A DNA stretch of 14,692 nt from CAIYPH01 sp043744375 (lineage in GTDB: Bacteria > Pseudomonadota > Alphaproteobacteria > Acetobacterales > Acetobacteraceae): NCBI GenBank assembly GCA_043744375.1, contig JAYTUU010000148.1, positions 1 through 14,692 of the forward strand, given 5' to 3'. Of the stretch, positions 6,846 to 14,654 are shown piece after piece. The number at the start of each line of letters is the position of its first letter. Positions within the stretch are counted from its first letter, which is position 1. The notes under the pieces are model-generated. The model ran no database searches. It was not told where the DNA came from and saw only the letters and a list, made by a program, of their open reading frames with translations. The position numbers were made by a program, and so were the translations under genes.

Positions 6846-7724
6846 CTACGCGGCGCCGTGCTGCTTGAAGAAGGCCAGCATCCGCTTCCAGCCGTCGGCG
6901 GCCTCCTCGGCGCGATAGCTCGGCCGGTAGTCGGCGTGGAAGCCGTGGGGGGCTTCGGGATAGACGACGAGTTCGACCGTCTTGCCGGCGGCCTTGGCCT
7001 TGGCGGCGGCGGCCTGCACATCCTCGACCTTGATGCCGCCATCCTTGCCGCCGTAGAGGCCGAGCAGAGGGGCTTTCAATTCGCCGGCGAGGTCGGTGGC
7101 GGTTTTCGGCTGGATCGCGGTCGTCGCACCGAGCACCGGGCCGTACCAGGCGACGGCGGCTTTCACGTTCGGGTTATGCGCGGCGTAGAGCCAGGTGTTG
7201 CGCCCGCCGCGGCAGAAGCCGGTGACGCCGAGGCGTGTGGCCGCGCCGCCATTCGTGGCCGCGAACGCCACGGCGGCGTCGAGGTCTTTCATTGCCGTGG
7301 CGTCGGGCGCCTGGGAGATGACGTCCTTGATGACCTGCTGCACGTCCGTCATCTTCGAGAGGTCGCCGAGGCGGGCGTAGATCTCCGGGGCGATGGCGGC
7401 ATAGCCGGCCTTGGCGAAGCGGCGGCAGGTGTCCTTGATGTATTCGTGAACGCCGAAAATCTCCTCGTTGACGACCACGATCGGGAAGGGGCCGGCGCCG
7501 ACGGGTTTGGCGAAATAGCCCGGCAGTTCACCGCCCTCGACGGGGATTTTGACCTCCATTGCCTCGATCCCCGCGGTGTCGGTCTTGATGACCTGCGCCT
7601 CGACGCGGGTGGTGGCCAGGGTCAGGCCGGACATCAGCGTGCTCATTATAATGCCGCGCCGCGCCAGCGGGTAGGATTGCAGGCCTTGCAGGCCCTGGAA
7701 ATCGATCTTGGGCTGGTCGTTCAC
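6846..7724 (-). CDS. Dienelactone hydrolase family protein, Tat-exported
   Basis: A 292-residue alpha/beta hydrolase. The nucleophile is a cysteine in GFCRGG (C171), with D228 in GGKDGG and H260 in APHGFHADYR completing a Cys-Asp-His triad; NEEIFG (E87/E88) carries the conserved glutamate of dienelactone hydrolases. The N-terminus has ARRGIIMSTLMSGLTLATTRVEA (split: twin Arg R22-R23, then a hydrophobic stretch to ~42), a likely Tat signal, so the mature enzyme is probably periplasmic. The start is GTG at 7724, with GGGAG at 6-nt spacing. Classical members open dienelactone in chlorocatechol breakdown, but this exported branch is broad and the true substrate is unknown. It is separated by 72 bp from the upstream M24 gene on the same strand and could belong to that operon. 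Confidence 0.88.
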   Translation of the reverse strand: MNDQPKIDFQGLQGLQSYPLARRGIIMSTLMSGLTLATTRVEAQVIKTDTAGIEAMEVKIPVEGGELPGYFAKPVGAGPFPIVVVNEEIFGVHEYIKDTCRRFAKAGYAAIAPEIYARLGDLSKMTDVQQVIKDVISQAPDATAMKDLDAAVAFAATNGGAATRLGVTGFCRGGRNTWLYAAHNPNVKAAVAWYGPVLGATTAIQPKTATDLAGELKAPLLGLYGGKDGGIKVEDVQAAAAKAKAAGKTVELVVYPEAPHGFHADYRPSYRAEEAADGWKRMLAFFKQHGAA

Positions 7725-7796
7725 GTGCGGCTCCCGTTATGGTGTGCGGAGGATGTGGGCGGACGGAGACGTTCGGCAGGGGCGCGGTATTCCGCG

Positions 7797-9191
7797 TCAG
7801 CGCATGGCGAGGACCTGGCGGGGGTTGAGCAGGAAGGGCGGCAGATAGGCGGGGATGTTGCTGAACGGCAATACATCCGCATGCAGGCGGATGCCGAGCA
7901 CGTCGGCCATGAAGGCGCGGCGGGCGGTGATGCGGGCCCAGGCCTCGGGGTAGGCGGCGGCGAAGGCGGCGCGCAGGTCGGCGTCGGCGAGGGCGATGCC
8001 GTCCTCGATGTTGGTGGTGAACCAGGGCGAATGGGTGGCGGGAATGACGTCCACCTGGATGGCCATGCCCGAGCGCAGCGGGATAGTGCTGCCCGGAAAG
8101 ATCGGCGAGTGCATCCATTCGTCGATGTGGATGAGGTGGCCGGGGTTGAGGCCGACGCCGAAGAAGGGGGCGCCGATGTGGCGCTGGATGATGTCGTAGA
8201 GCACGCCACCGGTGACGCCGATGGCGATGGTTTCGTACCATTCGGCGACGGCGGCGAAGTAGGGGGCGACCAGTTTTTCGACGTAGTCCTGGATGTTGGT
8301 GGGGAGTTCCGACGCGTTTTCAACGAGGAAGCCAGCGCGGGCGTTGAGGGCGCCCTGGATGCCGCAGGCCATGGTGAACGGGGCGCCGCGTTCCAGACGG
8401 GTGGCGGAGGGGCTGCCCATGCCGAAGGGTGCGCGGGCGCCGCTGGACAGCATCACATGGGCGGAGTGCGGCAGGCCGGGGAGGGCCATGAGGCGGGTGG
8501 CCTCGATTTCGGTCATGCCCGGCTGGACGCCGAAGAGGACGTTGCGGAGTGCCTGCGACGTGTAGGTTGCCGCGAATTCGAAGGCGGCGAGCTGGTCGAC
8601 GTCGTTGATCGCACGCAGTCCGTCGGCGGGGTTCTGGAACAGCGGCGTCGCGTTCGTGGTTGGGCCGATGGCGCGCAGCTGGCGGGCGATGAACTCGGGG
8701 AGATCGAGCCAGTCATCGGTGGCGCCGGGGTCTCCGGCGTCGAATATCTTCCAGCCGACGGCGGCGATGCGCATGCCCGCCGTTAGGCCGGCATCGGCCA
8801 GGAGGTCGGCGAGCGGTTTCTGGCGATCGCGCGGCTGGCCGGGCAGGGAGAAGGTCTGGCACAGCACACGCTCGAAATCGCCGCGCGCCAGTTCGCAATA
8901 GCTCCAGCCCTCGTTGCCGAGGAACAGCGACGGGCGGCGGCCGGGCAGGGCGACCAGCAGGGTCTCCTCGAAGCGGGGATCGTAGCCGGTCAGATAGGCG
9001 ACGTTGGCGGCGTGTTCACGGTCGCCATAGACGACCAGCGCGTCGTGCCCAGCGGCGATGGCGCGGCGCAGGGCCTCGACCATGCGGGCGCGGTAGGTCG
9101 CGGCGGGGATCTCGGGCTGGATCGTCGGCTCGCCGAATGCGGGGAGGTTAGCGGTGATCAGGCGGGGGGTGATCAGGCGGGGGGTGCGCAT
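7797..9191 (-). CDS. M24 (creatinase/aminopeptidase P-like) protein with degenerate metal site
   Basis: A 464-residue two-domain protein: a creatinase-N-like domain (~30-185, including DALVVYGDREHAANVAYLTG) and a pita-bread catalytic fold (~195-460). Of the five metal ligands usual in M24 peptidases, H352 (NPGHLIH) and the final acidic position (E396, in NIEDG) are present, the GMxxxxEP glutamate is D381 (IQVDVIP), and the two aspartates are missing: residues 264-300 contain no Asp at all. It may therefore be a metal-independent hydrolase, as creatinase is, or a non-enzymatic member. The start ATG at 9191 has GAGGA at 5-nt spacing and lies 44 bp inside the 3' end of the MFS gene, so the pair is probably translationally coupled. 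Cytoplasmic; substrate unknown. Confidence 0.85.
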   Translation of the reverse strand: MRTPRLITPRLITANLPAFGEPTIQPEIPAATYRARMVEALRRAIAAGHDALVVYGDREHAANVAYLTGYDPRFEETLLVALPGRRPSLFLGNEGWSYCELARGDFERVLCQTFSLPGQPRDRQKPLADLLADAGLTAGMRIAAVGWKIFDAGDPGATDDWLDLPEFIARQLRAIGPTTNATPLFQNPADGLRAINDVDQLAAFEFAATYTSQALRNVLFGVQPGMTEIEATRLMALPGLPHSAHVMLSSGARAPFGMGSPSATRLERGAPFTMACGIQGALNARAGFLVENASELPTNIQDYVEKLVAPYFAAVAEWYETIAIGVTGGVLYDIIQRHIGAPFFGVGLNPGHLIHIDEWMHSPIFPGSTIPLRSGMAIQVDVIPATHSPWFTTNIEDGIALADADLRAAFAAAYPEAWARITARRAFMADVLGIRLHADVLPFSNIPAYLPPFLLNPRQVLAMR

Positions 9192-10230
9192 GGGGGTCCT
9201 CGGCGATGCGGGCGGTGACGGCGACACAGAGCAGCAGCAATCCGGCGGCGGCCAGCGCGAGCGGGAGGCTGGTGAGGGTGGCCCCGAAGCCGATCATCGG
9301 CGGGCCGACGAGCAGGCCGATATAGCCGGGTGTCGCCGCCGCCGAAATCGCCAGGCCGGGGTCCATGCCGTCCGTCCGTGCGGCGGCAGTGAACAGCAGC
9401 GGCACGATGTTGGCCAGCCCCAGGCCGATCAGCGCGCAGCCGAGCAGGATGAAGGGCAAGGCGGGCAGCAGGGCCATGGCGAGGAAGCCGGCGGTGGCGA
9501 GGAGGGCGCCGGCGCGCAGGATGGTCGGCGCACGGACGTGGCGCAGCAGCGCATCGCCGGTCAGTCGCCCGACCGCCATGGCGGTGGAGAAGGCGGCATA
9601 GGCGAGGCCGGCGGTGGCGGCATCGGCGCCGCGCTCGAAGCGCAGCAGCACGGCCGACCAGTCATGCACCGCACCTTCGGCCATGAAGCCGATGAAGCAG
9701 AGGGCGCCGATCAAAGCGAGCCGTCCGTGGGGGATGATCATGCGCGCGGCCGGTGCGTCGACCCGGGGGAGCATGCCCGGTGCCTGCGAGAGGAGCAGGA
9801 GTGCGGCGGCGATGGCGATGCAGGTGGCGGCCAGCGGCGGGGTGGCGCCAAAATGCAGGGCGATGCTCATGCCGCCGGCGCCGATCAGGCCGCCGAGGCT
9901 GAACAGGCCGTGGAAGCCCGACATCATCCGCCGCCCCGCCGCCTGCTCGACGACGACGGCCTGGGCGTTCATGGCGACGTCAACGACGGCGATGGTGGCG
10001 CCGAATGCGGCGAGGCCGATGGCGGTGGCGATGATCCCGGGGAGGACGGTCAGCATCGGCAGGATCGCGCTGAAGGCCAGGCCAACGCCGAGCATCAGGG
10101 AACGGCCGCCGAAGCGGGCGATGGCCAGGCCGGCGAAGGGAGCGACAAGGAGCGCGCCGCCACCGCCGGCGAGTAGCATCAGGCCGAGGCCGGACTCGTC
10201 GAGCGACAGGCGCAGCTTGAGGTCGGGCAC
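9148..10230 (-). CDS. MFS transporter, YbjJ-like
   Basis: An inner-membrane secondary transporter of the major facilitator superfamily. Hydrophobic helices run through most of the 360 residues; MSGFHGLFSLGGLIGAG (103-119) and GRLTGD (221-226) match the YbjJ-like branch, whose substrates are poorly known. The only standard start is GTG at 10230, used here as a conservative boundary. However, the same frame stays open upstream and encodes ATRVIFLILGIVIAAWAPLV, a good first transmembrane helix, so the true protein probably begins further up (10231-10329), where no ATG, GTG or TTG exists in any minus-strand frame. The last candidate, CTG at 10329, overlaps the icd stop as CTGA and has AGAAGG at 7-nt spacing. 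The C-terminus is a short His/Pro tail made of the 15-bp repeat. The transporter is sandwiched between icd and the M24 gene, suggesting import or export of the M24 substrate. Confidence 0.85.
   Translation of the reverse strand: MPDLKLRLSLDESGLGLMLLAGGGGALLVAPFAGLAIARFGGRSLMLGVGLAFSAILPMLTVLPGIIATAIGLAAFGATIAVVDVAMNAQAVVVEQAAGRRMMSGFHGLFSLGGLIGAGGMSIALHFGATPPLAATCIAIAAALLLLSQAPGMLPRVDAPAARMIIPHGRLALIGALCFIGFMAEGAVHDWSAVLLRFERGADAATAGLAYAAFSTAMAVGRLTGDALLRHVRAPTILRAGALLATAGFLAMALLPALPFILLGCALIGLGLANIVPLLFTAAARTDGMDPGLAISAAATPGYIGLLVGPPMIGFGATLTSLPLALAAAGLLLLCVAVTARIAEDPHAHPPPDHPPPDHR
9155..9185. repeat. 15-bp tandem duplication inside a gene overlap
   Basis: GATCAGGCGGGGGGT occurs twice in direct succession (9156-9170 and 9171-9185; the periodicity extends to 9155). 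It lies where the MFS 3' end and the M24 5' end overlap. Being a multiple of three it keeps both frames, giving a repeated PPPDH at the MFS C-terminus and a repeated LITPR/LITAN at the M24 N-terminus. Confidence 0.95.
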
Positions 10231-10288
10231 CAGAGGGGCCCAGGCCGCGATGACGATGCCGAGGATCAGGAAAATGACGCGGGTCGCT

Positions 10289-10313
10289 CGGCGGGCAGTT
10301 GCGCTGCCCGCCG
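10289..10313 (-). terminator. Hairpin just after icd, possible terminator or attenuator
   Basis: A perfect 10-bp stem CGGCGGGCAG (10289-10298) / CTGCCCGCCG (10304-10313) with a 5-nt TTGCG loop lies 12 nt beyond the icd stop codon on the minus strand. The following minus-strand bases are AGCGACCCGCGTCATTTTCC, so the T-rich run is late and weak. It may end or attenuate icd transcripts, or stabilise their 3' ends, before the MFS gene. Confidence 0.55.
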
Positions 10314-10325
10314 CCGTCGCGTGGC

Positions 10326-11540
10326 TCAGGCCATCGCCTTCTTGAGGTTCTCGTCGATCTTGGCGAGGAAGTTCTGGGTGTTCAGGAACGGCTGGTCCTT
10401 GCCGATGAGGACGGCGAGGTCTTTGGTCATGGCGCCCGACTCGACGGTGGCGATGCAGACCTTCTCCAGCGTTTCGGCGAAGGCGGTGACATCGGGCGTG
10501 TTGTCGAAGCGGCCGCGATAGATCAGGCCGCGAGTCCAGGCGAAGATCGAGGCGAGCGGATTGGTGCTGGTCTCGCGGCCCTTCTGGTGCTCGCGGAAGT
10601 GGCGGGTGACGGTGCCGTGCGCGGCTTCGCTCTCGACCGTGTTGCCGTCGGGGGTGAACAGCACGGAGGTCATCAGGCCGAGGCTGCCGAAGCCCTGGGC
10701 CACGATGTCGGACTGCACGTCGCCATCATAGTTCTTGCAGGCCCAGACGTAGCCGCCTTCCCATTTGAGGGCGCAGGCGACCATGTCGTCGATCAGGCGA
10801 TGCTCGTAGGTGAGGCCGGCGGCGTCGTAGCGCGCCTTGAATTCCTTGTTGAACACGTCCTCGAAGATGTCCTTGAAGACGCCGTCATAGGCCTTGAGGA
10901 TGGTGTTCTTGGTGGAGAGATAGACGGGATATTTGCGCGACAGGCCGTAGTTGAAGCTGGCACGGGCGAAACCGGTGATCGATTCGCTGGTGTTGTGCAT
11001 GCCCATGGTGACGCCGGCGCCCTTGAAATCGAACACGTCGAGCGTCTGGGCGGCGCTGCCATCGGCTGGCTGGTACGTGAGCGTAACTTTGCCGGGCCCG
11101 GGGATCTTCATTTCGCTGGCCCGGTAGATATCGCCGTAGGCGTGGCGCCCGATGACGATCGGCTGGGACCAGTGCGGGACCAGACGCGGTACGTTCTTGC
11201 AAATGATCGGCTCGCGGAAGATCGTGCCGTCGAGGATGTTGCGGATGGTGCCGTTCGGGCTGCGCCACATCTTCTTCAGCTTGAATTCCTCGACGCGCGC
11301 CTCATCGGGCGTGATGGTCGCACATTTGACACCGACACCGTATTTCTTGATCGCGTGGGCGGCGTCGATGGTGACCTGATCATCCGTCTGGTCGCGGTAT
11401 TCGATGCCGAGGTCGTAGTATTTCAGGTCGATATCGAGATAGGGAAGGATCAGCTTGTCCTTGATGAAGCCCCAGATAATCCGGGTCATCTCATCCCCGT
11501 CGAGCTCGACAACGGGTGTTTTCACCTTGATCTTCGCCAT
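10326..11540 (-). CDS. icd: NADP-dependent isocitrate dehydrogenase, homodimeric eukaryote-like type
   Basis: A TCA-cycle enzyme converting isocitrate to 2-oxoglutarate and CO2 with formation of NADPH in the cytoplasm. The 404-residue protein is full length for the dimeric type II family found in eukaryotes and many alphaproteobacteria. Substrate residues are visible: SPNGTIRN with R100, R109, GRHAYGDIYR with R132 and Y139, K211 in LSTKNT, and the metal-binding aspartates D251, D274 and D278 (in DDMVA and YDGDVQSD). The EAAHGTVTRH segment (305-314) forms the NADP site, its RH element being typical of NADP rather than NAD specificity. The start ATG is preceded by GAGGG at about 4-5-nt spacing. 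It is the first gene of a minus-strand run with the MFS and M24 genes and is divergent from the sensor kinase gene. Confidence 0.97.
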   Translation of the reverse strand: MAKIKVKTPVVELDGDEMTRIIWGFIKDKLILPYLDIDLKYYDLGIEYRDQTDDQVTIDAAHAIKKYGVGVKCATITPDEARVEEFKLKKMWRSPNGTIRNILDGTIFREPIICKNVPRLVPHWSQPIVIGRHAYGDIYRASEMKIPGPGKVTLTYQPADGSAAQTLDVFDFKGAGVTMGMHNTSESITGFARASFNYGLSRKYPVYLSTKNTILKAYDGVFKDIFEDVFNKEFKARYDAAGLTYEHRLIDDMVACALKWEGGYVWACKNYDGDVQSDIVAQGFGSLGLMTSVLFTPDGNTVESEAAHGTVTRHFREHQKGRETSTNPLASIFAWTRGLIYRGRFDNTPDVTAFAETLEKVCIATVESGAMTKDLAVLIGKDQPFLNTQNFLAKIDENLKKAMA

Positions 11541-11787
11541 ATCGCCCTCTTCAATCTCTCGCCGTGAAACGCGCCGATCGCCGGAACGGCCGCACCAAAC
11601 GGCGCCCCGGTGGCACGGGCGGACACATGCACGAATGCCCGAGTACTCGCAAGCTATGCGCCACCCGCACGCCCAAGCATGCCTGTGAGAGCTTCACAAA
11701 CCATTACCAGCCGAATTCAGCGCCGTAGGCCTTGGCCGGCAGGGCATTCCGCCGATATCCTCTTCTCAACATCACGGTGAACACTCC
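11541..11787. other. Divergent intergenic region icd / sensor kinase
   Basis: These 247 bp carry the promoters for icd (-) and the sensor kinase operon (+). I see no RNA gene, clear terminator or convincing -35/-10 pair. The GGTGA at 11776-11780 can serve as the kinase ribosome binding site. Confidence 0.5.
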
Positions 11788-14007
11788 TTGACGCCTGTCC
11801 GCTTCTCGCGCCGATCGCACGCAGCGTTCGCCCTTTGGCTGGCCGCCGCCGGTCTTTGGCCGTCTAGTGCCTGGGCGGCCGAGGCCGGTGAGGTGACCGC
11901 CGTTGTCGGCCTCGGGCTCGCTCTTGGCTTGATCGGTGCGCTGCTGCTCTATCGCGAGGCGCGCCGCTACCAGCAATTGGTCCGGCTGCGTGAGGCCGAT
12001 GTGACGGTCCTGCACAGGGCCAACGCCAACCTCGAAACCGCGCGGCGGCAAAACGAAGCGCAGGCGGCGCGCATGCGCGCCGCGCTGGCCAGCATGTCCG
12101 ACGGCATGATGGTGCTCGATCCCGACCTTCGGCTGTTGCAATGGAATGACCGTTTTGCCGAACTCGCCGGGGTGCCTGTGGTCATCCTCATGCCTGGCCT
12201 GCCGATGCAGGACATCATTCGCGTGCAGGCCGAGGCCGGCGAGTTCGGCCCGATGGCGAACGCCGACGCCGTGGCCGCGGAGGTCGCGCGCCGCATGGCG
12301 GTCATCCGCAATTTTCCCGTTGTCGGCGTGTTCGAGCGTCTCAGGCCGAACGGGCGCACCATGGAACTGCGCCGGATCAAGCTGCCCGATGGCGGCATAC
12401 TCTCGCTTTACACCGACATTACCGCACGCAAGCAGGCCTCCGCCGCCGAGCAGGCGACGCGCGCGGCCGAGGCCGCGGCGATCATCCAGAAGCGGCATTT
12501 TCTGGCCATTGTCAGCCATGAACTGCGCGTCCCTCTCGATGCGCTGATGAGCGGGCTCGCCTTGATCGACGTCACCACGCTGCCCGATCACAATCGCGCT
12601 TTGGTCGAGACGGCACAGCACGCCGGCACCACGTTGCGCGATCTCGTGGGCGATATTCTTGATCTGTCGAGCATGGAGGCCGGCCGCTTCGTCCTGCGCT
12701 CCGCCCCGTTCGACCCGACCGCTCTGATCAGCGACGTCTGTGATCTGTTCCGCCCATCCGCCACCGCGCGCGGCATCGTTCTGCGCGTGGCAATCGGGGC
12801 GGATATCCCCGCCCGATTACAGGGCGATGCCGGGCGATTGCGCCAGGTGGTGATGAATTTGGTCAGCAACGCCACGAAATTCTCCGGTTCGGGCACCGTC
12901 ACGATTGCCTTCACCCGGTTGGCTGCCGTGGAAGGCGAGGGGCAGGCGCCGAGCTATCTGATCCGCATCACCGACCCCGGACCGGTCATTCCGCCCGCCC
13001 AGGCGGCCGCGCTGTTCCAGCCGTTCGCGCGCCTCGACCGCTCGGTCAGCGTGGGCGTTCCCGGCACCGGCCTTGGCCTCGCCATCTGCGCACGCCTTGT
13101 CGGCCTGATGGGGGGACGGATCGGGCTGGCGGCGGAGGGTGGCGGCAACCGGTTCTGGTTCACCGTGAAGCTGACCCCGCCGGGCACGACCGGGTTGCCG
13201 GACTGGGACGATGTGATGCGCCGGCCAATGCGTCGCGCTCGGCTGCTGCTGGTCGAGGATGTCGCCGCCAATCGCTTGCTCACCGCGACGTTGCTGCGCC
13301 GCGAGGGGCATCTGGTCGATGTCGCCGAAACCGGGTTGATCGCCGTTCGTCTCGCGGCCACGCGGGTCTATGACCTCATCTTCATGGATATTCACATGCC
13401 CGGCATCGATGGCCGGGAGGCGACGCAGCGCATTCGCGCGCTGCCGGCGCCGGCCGGGCTGGTGCCGATCGTGGCGCTGACGGGCACCAGCAGCGAGCAG
13501 GAACTCGGCCATGGCCCGGCGCCGGGCATGAATGCCGTGCTGATCAAGCCGGTGTCGCTCGAAGGGCTGTCCGCCACGCTGCGCCGTTTTGTCGTGCCGG
13601 AAGCCATGTTGCGCCTCGCGGCAGCCGGTGGAGTCGACGACTCGCTGCCGCCTTTCAGCGACACGCTCGACACCGCCCGGATCACCGCGCTTTCGCAGGG
13701 GCTTGCCCCCGGGATGTTCGCTGGTTTGCTGGAGCAATGTCTTGCCGACATCGCGCAGCGCCTGCCGGCGTTGCATACAGCGCTCGCGGACGGGGTGAAG
13801 CCGGGCATTCTCGGCGCTGCCCACGCCTTGGCGGGCATGGCCGGCAGCTACGGGCTGGCCGGGTTCGAGCGGCGGATGCGCGCGATCATGACCGCCGCAC
13901 AATCCGCCGACCCCGCAAGTGCCGCGGCTCTGGCGGCGGGGGCCGAGGATGATCTGGTGCGGGCACGGCTGGAAATTCGCGCCTTCCTGCGCCATCTCGC
14001 GGCTTGA
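11788..14007 (+). CDS. Hybrid sensor histidine kinase (PAS-HisKA-HATPase-REC-Hpt)
   Basis: A 739-residue membrane-anchored kinase. Residues 1-31 look like a signal or first membrane segment (ending SSAWAAEA), 36-55 are a transmembrane helix, and ~58-100 a coiled linker. A PAS_7-type domain follows (~97-213). HisKA has the phospho-accepting H244 in SHELRVPL; the ATPase has N361 in the N-box (NLVSNATKF), a G1 box altered to DPGPV (396-400) and the G2 box GTGLGL (426-431). The receiver domain (~484-602) has D491, the phospho-site D534 (FMDIHMPG) and K587. A C-terminal Hpt domain (~630-739) has H679 in AAHALAGMAGSYG. This is a complete intramolecular His-Asp-His relay whose final response regulator is not in the window. 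With almost no periplasmic loop, the signal is likely sensed by the PAS domain or membrane. The start is TTG with GGTGA at 7-nt spacing; no better in-frame start exists nearby. Confidence 0.93.
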   Translation: MTPVRFSRRSHAAFALWLAAAGLWPSSAWAAEAGEVTAVVGLGLALGLIGALLLYREARRYQQLVRLREADVTVLHRANANLETARRQNEAQAARMRAALASMSDGMMVLDPDLRLLQWNDRFAELAGVPVVILMPGLPMQDIIRVQAEAGEFGPMANADAVAAEVARRMAVIRNFPVVGVFERLRPNGRTMELRRIKLPDGGILSLYTDITARKQASAAEQATRAAEAAAIIQKRHFLAIVSHELRVPLDALMSGLALIDVTTLPDHNRALVETAQHAGTTLRDLVGDILDLSSMEAGRFVLRSAPFDPTALISDVCDLFRPSATARGIVLRVAIGADIPARLQGDAGRLRQVVMNLVSNATKFSGSGTVTIAFTRLAAVEGEGQAPSYLIRITDPGPVIPPAQAAALFQPFARLDRSVSVGVPGTGLGLAICARLVGLMGGRIGLAAEGGGNRFWFTVKLTPPGTTGLPDWDDVMRRPMRRARLLLVEDVAANRLLTATLLRREGHLVDVAETGLIAVRLAATRVYDLIFMDIHMPGIDGREATQRIRALPAPAGLVPIVALTGTSSEQELGHGPAPGMNAVLIKPVSLEGLSATLRRFVVPEAMLRLAAAGGVDDSLPPFSDTLDTARITALSQGLAPGMFAGLLEQCLADIAQRLPALHTALADGVKPGILGAAHALAGMAGSYGLAGFERRMRAIMTAAQSADPASAAALAAGAEDDLVRARLEIRAFLRHLAA

Positions 14008-14582
14008 TCGGCGTGCGCGTCTATCTCGCCGGACCCGATGTTTTCTGCCCCGACCCGCTGGCCCGCGCGGCCACGCTGAAGGCGATCTGCGCGCGCCACG
14101 GCCTGACCGGTATTTCCCCGCTCGACCCGATCGCTGACATGCCGGCGGCTTGGCTCGAACTGCCGTTCGCGCGCCGTATTGCGCTGTGCAACGAGGCCCA
14201 TATTCGCGCTGCCGACGCGGTGGTGGCCAATCTCACGCCGTTTCGTGGCCCGAGCGCTGACGCCGGAACCGTGTTCGAGATCGGCTTCATGCGTGCCCTC
14301 GGCCGTCCGGTCTTTGGGTGGAGCAACGCCGGCGCCCGGTTCCTCGCCCGCACGCTCGACTTCGTCGGCGCGGCGACGCCGGCCGAGGATGGCGGCTGGC
14401 GCGATGGCGAGGGCATGCTGCTCGAAGCTTTCGACATGCATGACAATCTGATGATCGACGGCGCCATTCTTGCCTCGGGTGGCCAGATTTTCGCCGCTGA
14501 CATTCCGGCGGCGCTGCGTTGGACCGACCTTACCCTGTTCGAACGCTGCGTTGCCGCTGTGGCGAGGCACTCAAACGGATAG
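14004..14582 (+). CDS. Nucleoside 2-deoxyribosyltransferase
   Basis: A 192-residue cytoplasmic enzyme of the family that cleaves or exchanges the N-glycosidic bond of deoxynucleosides (or hydrolyses nucleotides, as in the DNPH1 branch). YLAGPDVFCPDP (7-18) is the nucleotide-binding start; ANLTPFRG (75-82), D86, GTVFEIG with E92 as the expected nucleophile, and DNLMIDGA (147-154) near the C-terminus match the active site. The reading frame starts with TTG, overlapping the kinase stop as TTGA (14004-14007); GTG at 14013 gives MRVYLAGPDVF and is an equally good start by family alignment. No clear Shine-Dalgarno is present for either, which suggests coupling to the upstream kinase. It probably works in nucleoside salvage; the link to the kinase is unexplained. 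Confidence 0.9.
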   Translation: MIGVRVYLAGPDVFCPDPLARAATLKAICARHGLTGISPLDPIADMPAAWLELPFARRIALCNEAHIRAADAVVANLTPFRGPSADAGTVFEIGFMRALGRPVFGWSNAGARFLARTLDFVGAATPAEDGGWRDGEGMLLEAFDMHDNLMIDGAILASGGQIFAADIPAALRWTDLTLFERCVAAVARHSNG

Positions 14583-14626
14583 AAAGTTTTTGCTTAACTG
14601 CCCAGGTAGGGGTCCGCGGTGGCCGG

Positions 14627-14654
14627 TTGACTCAAGAATGCAGACATGAGTCAA
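14627..14654. promoter_or_regulatory. Perfect 8-bp inverted repeat over a possible start codon
   Basis: TTGACTCA (14627-14634) and TGAGTCAA (14647-14654) are exact reverse complements separated by 12 bp. The right half overlaps the ATG at 14646, so binding or folding here could block transcription or translation of the next gene. The left half also resembles a -35 hexamer (TTGACT). Confidence 0.4.

Noticed and set aside
6858..8786. 642-codon open frame on the plus strand
   Set aside because: It is antisense to the dienelactone hydrolase-like and M24 genes, is extremely Gly/Ala/Val/Asp/Glu rich, and has no domain pattern. It is a product of high GC codon bias on the opposite strand.
10299..11567. 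422-codon open frame on the plus strand
   Set aside because: It is the exact antisense of icd, a certain gene; the frame is open only because of icd codon bias.
12817..13995. 392-codon open frame on the minus strand
   Set aside because: It is antisense to the histidine kinase, which has intact motifs throughout this segment.
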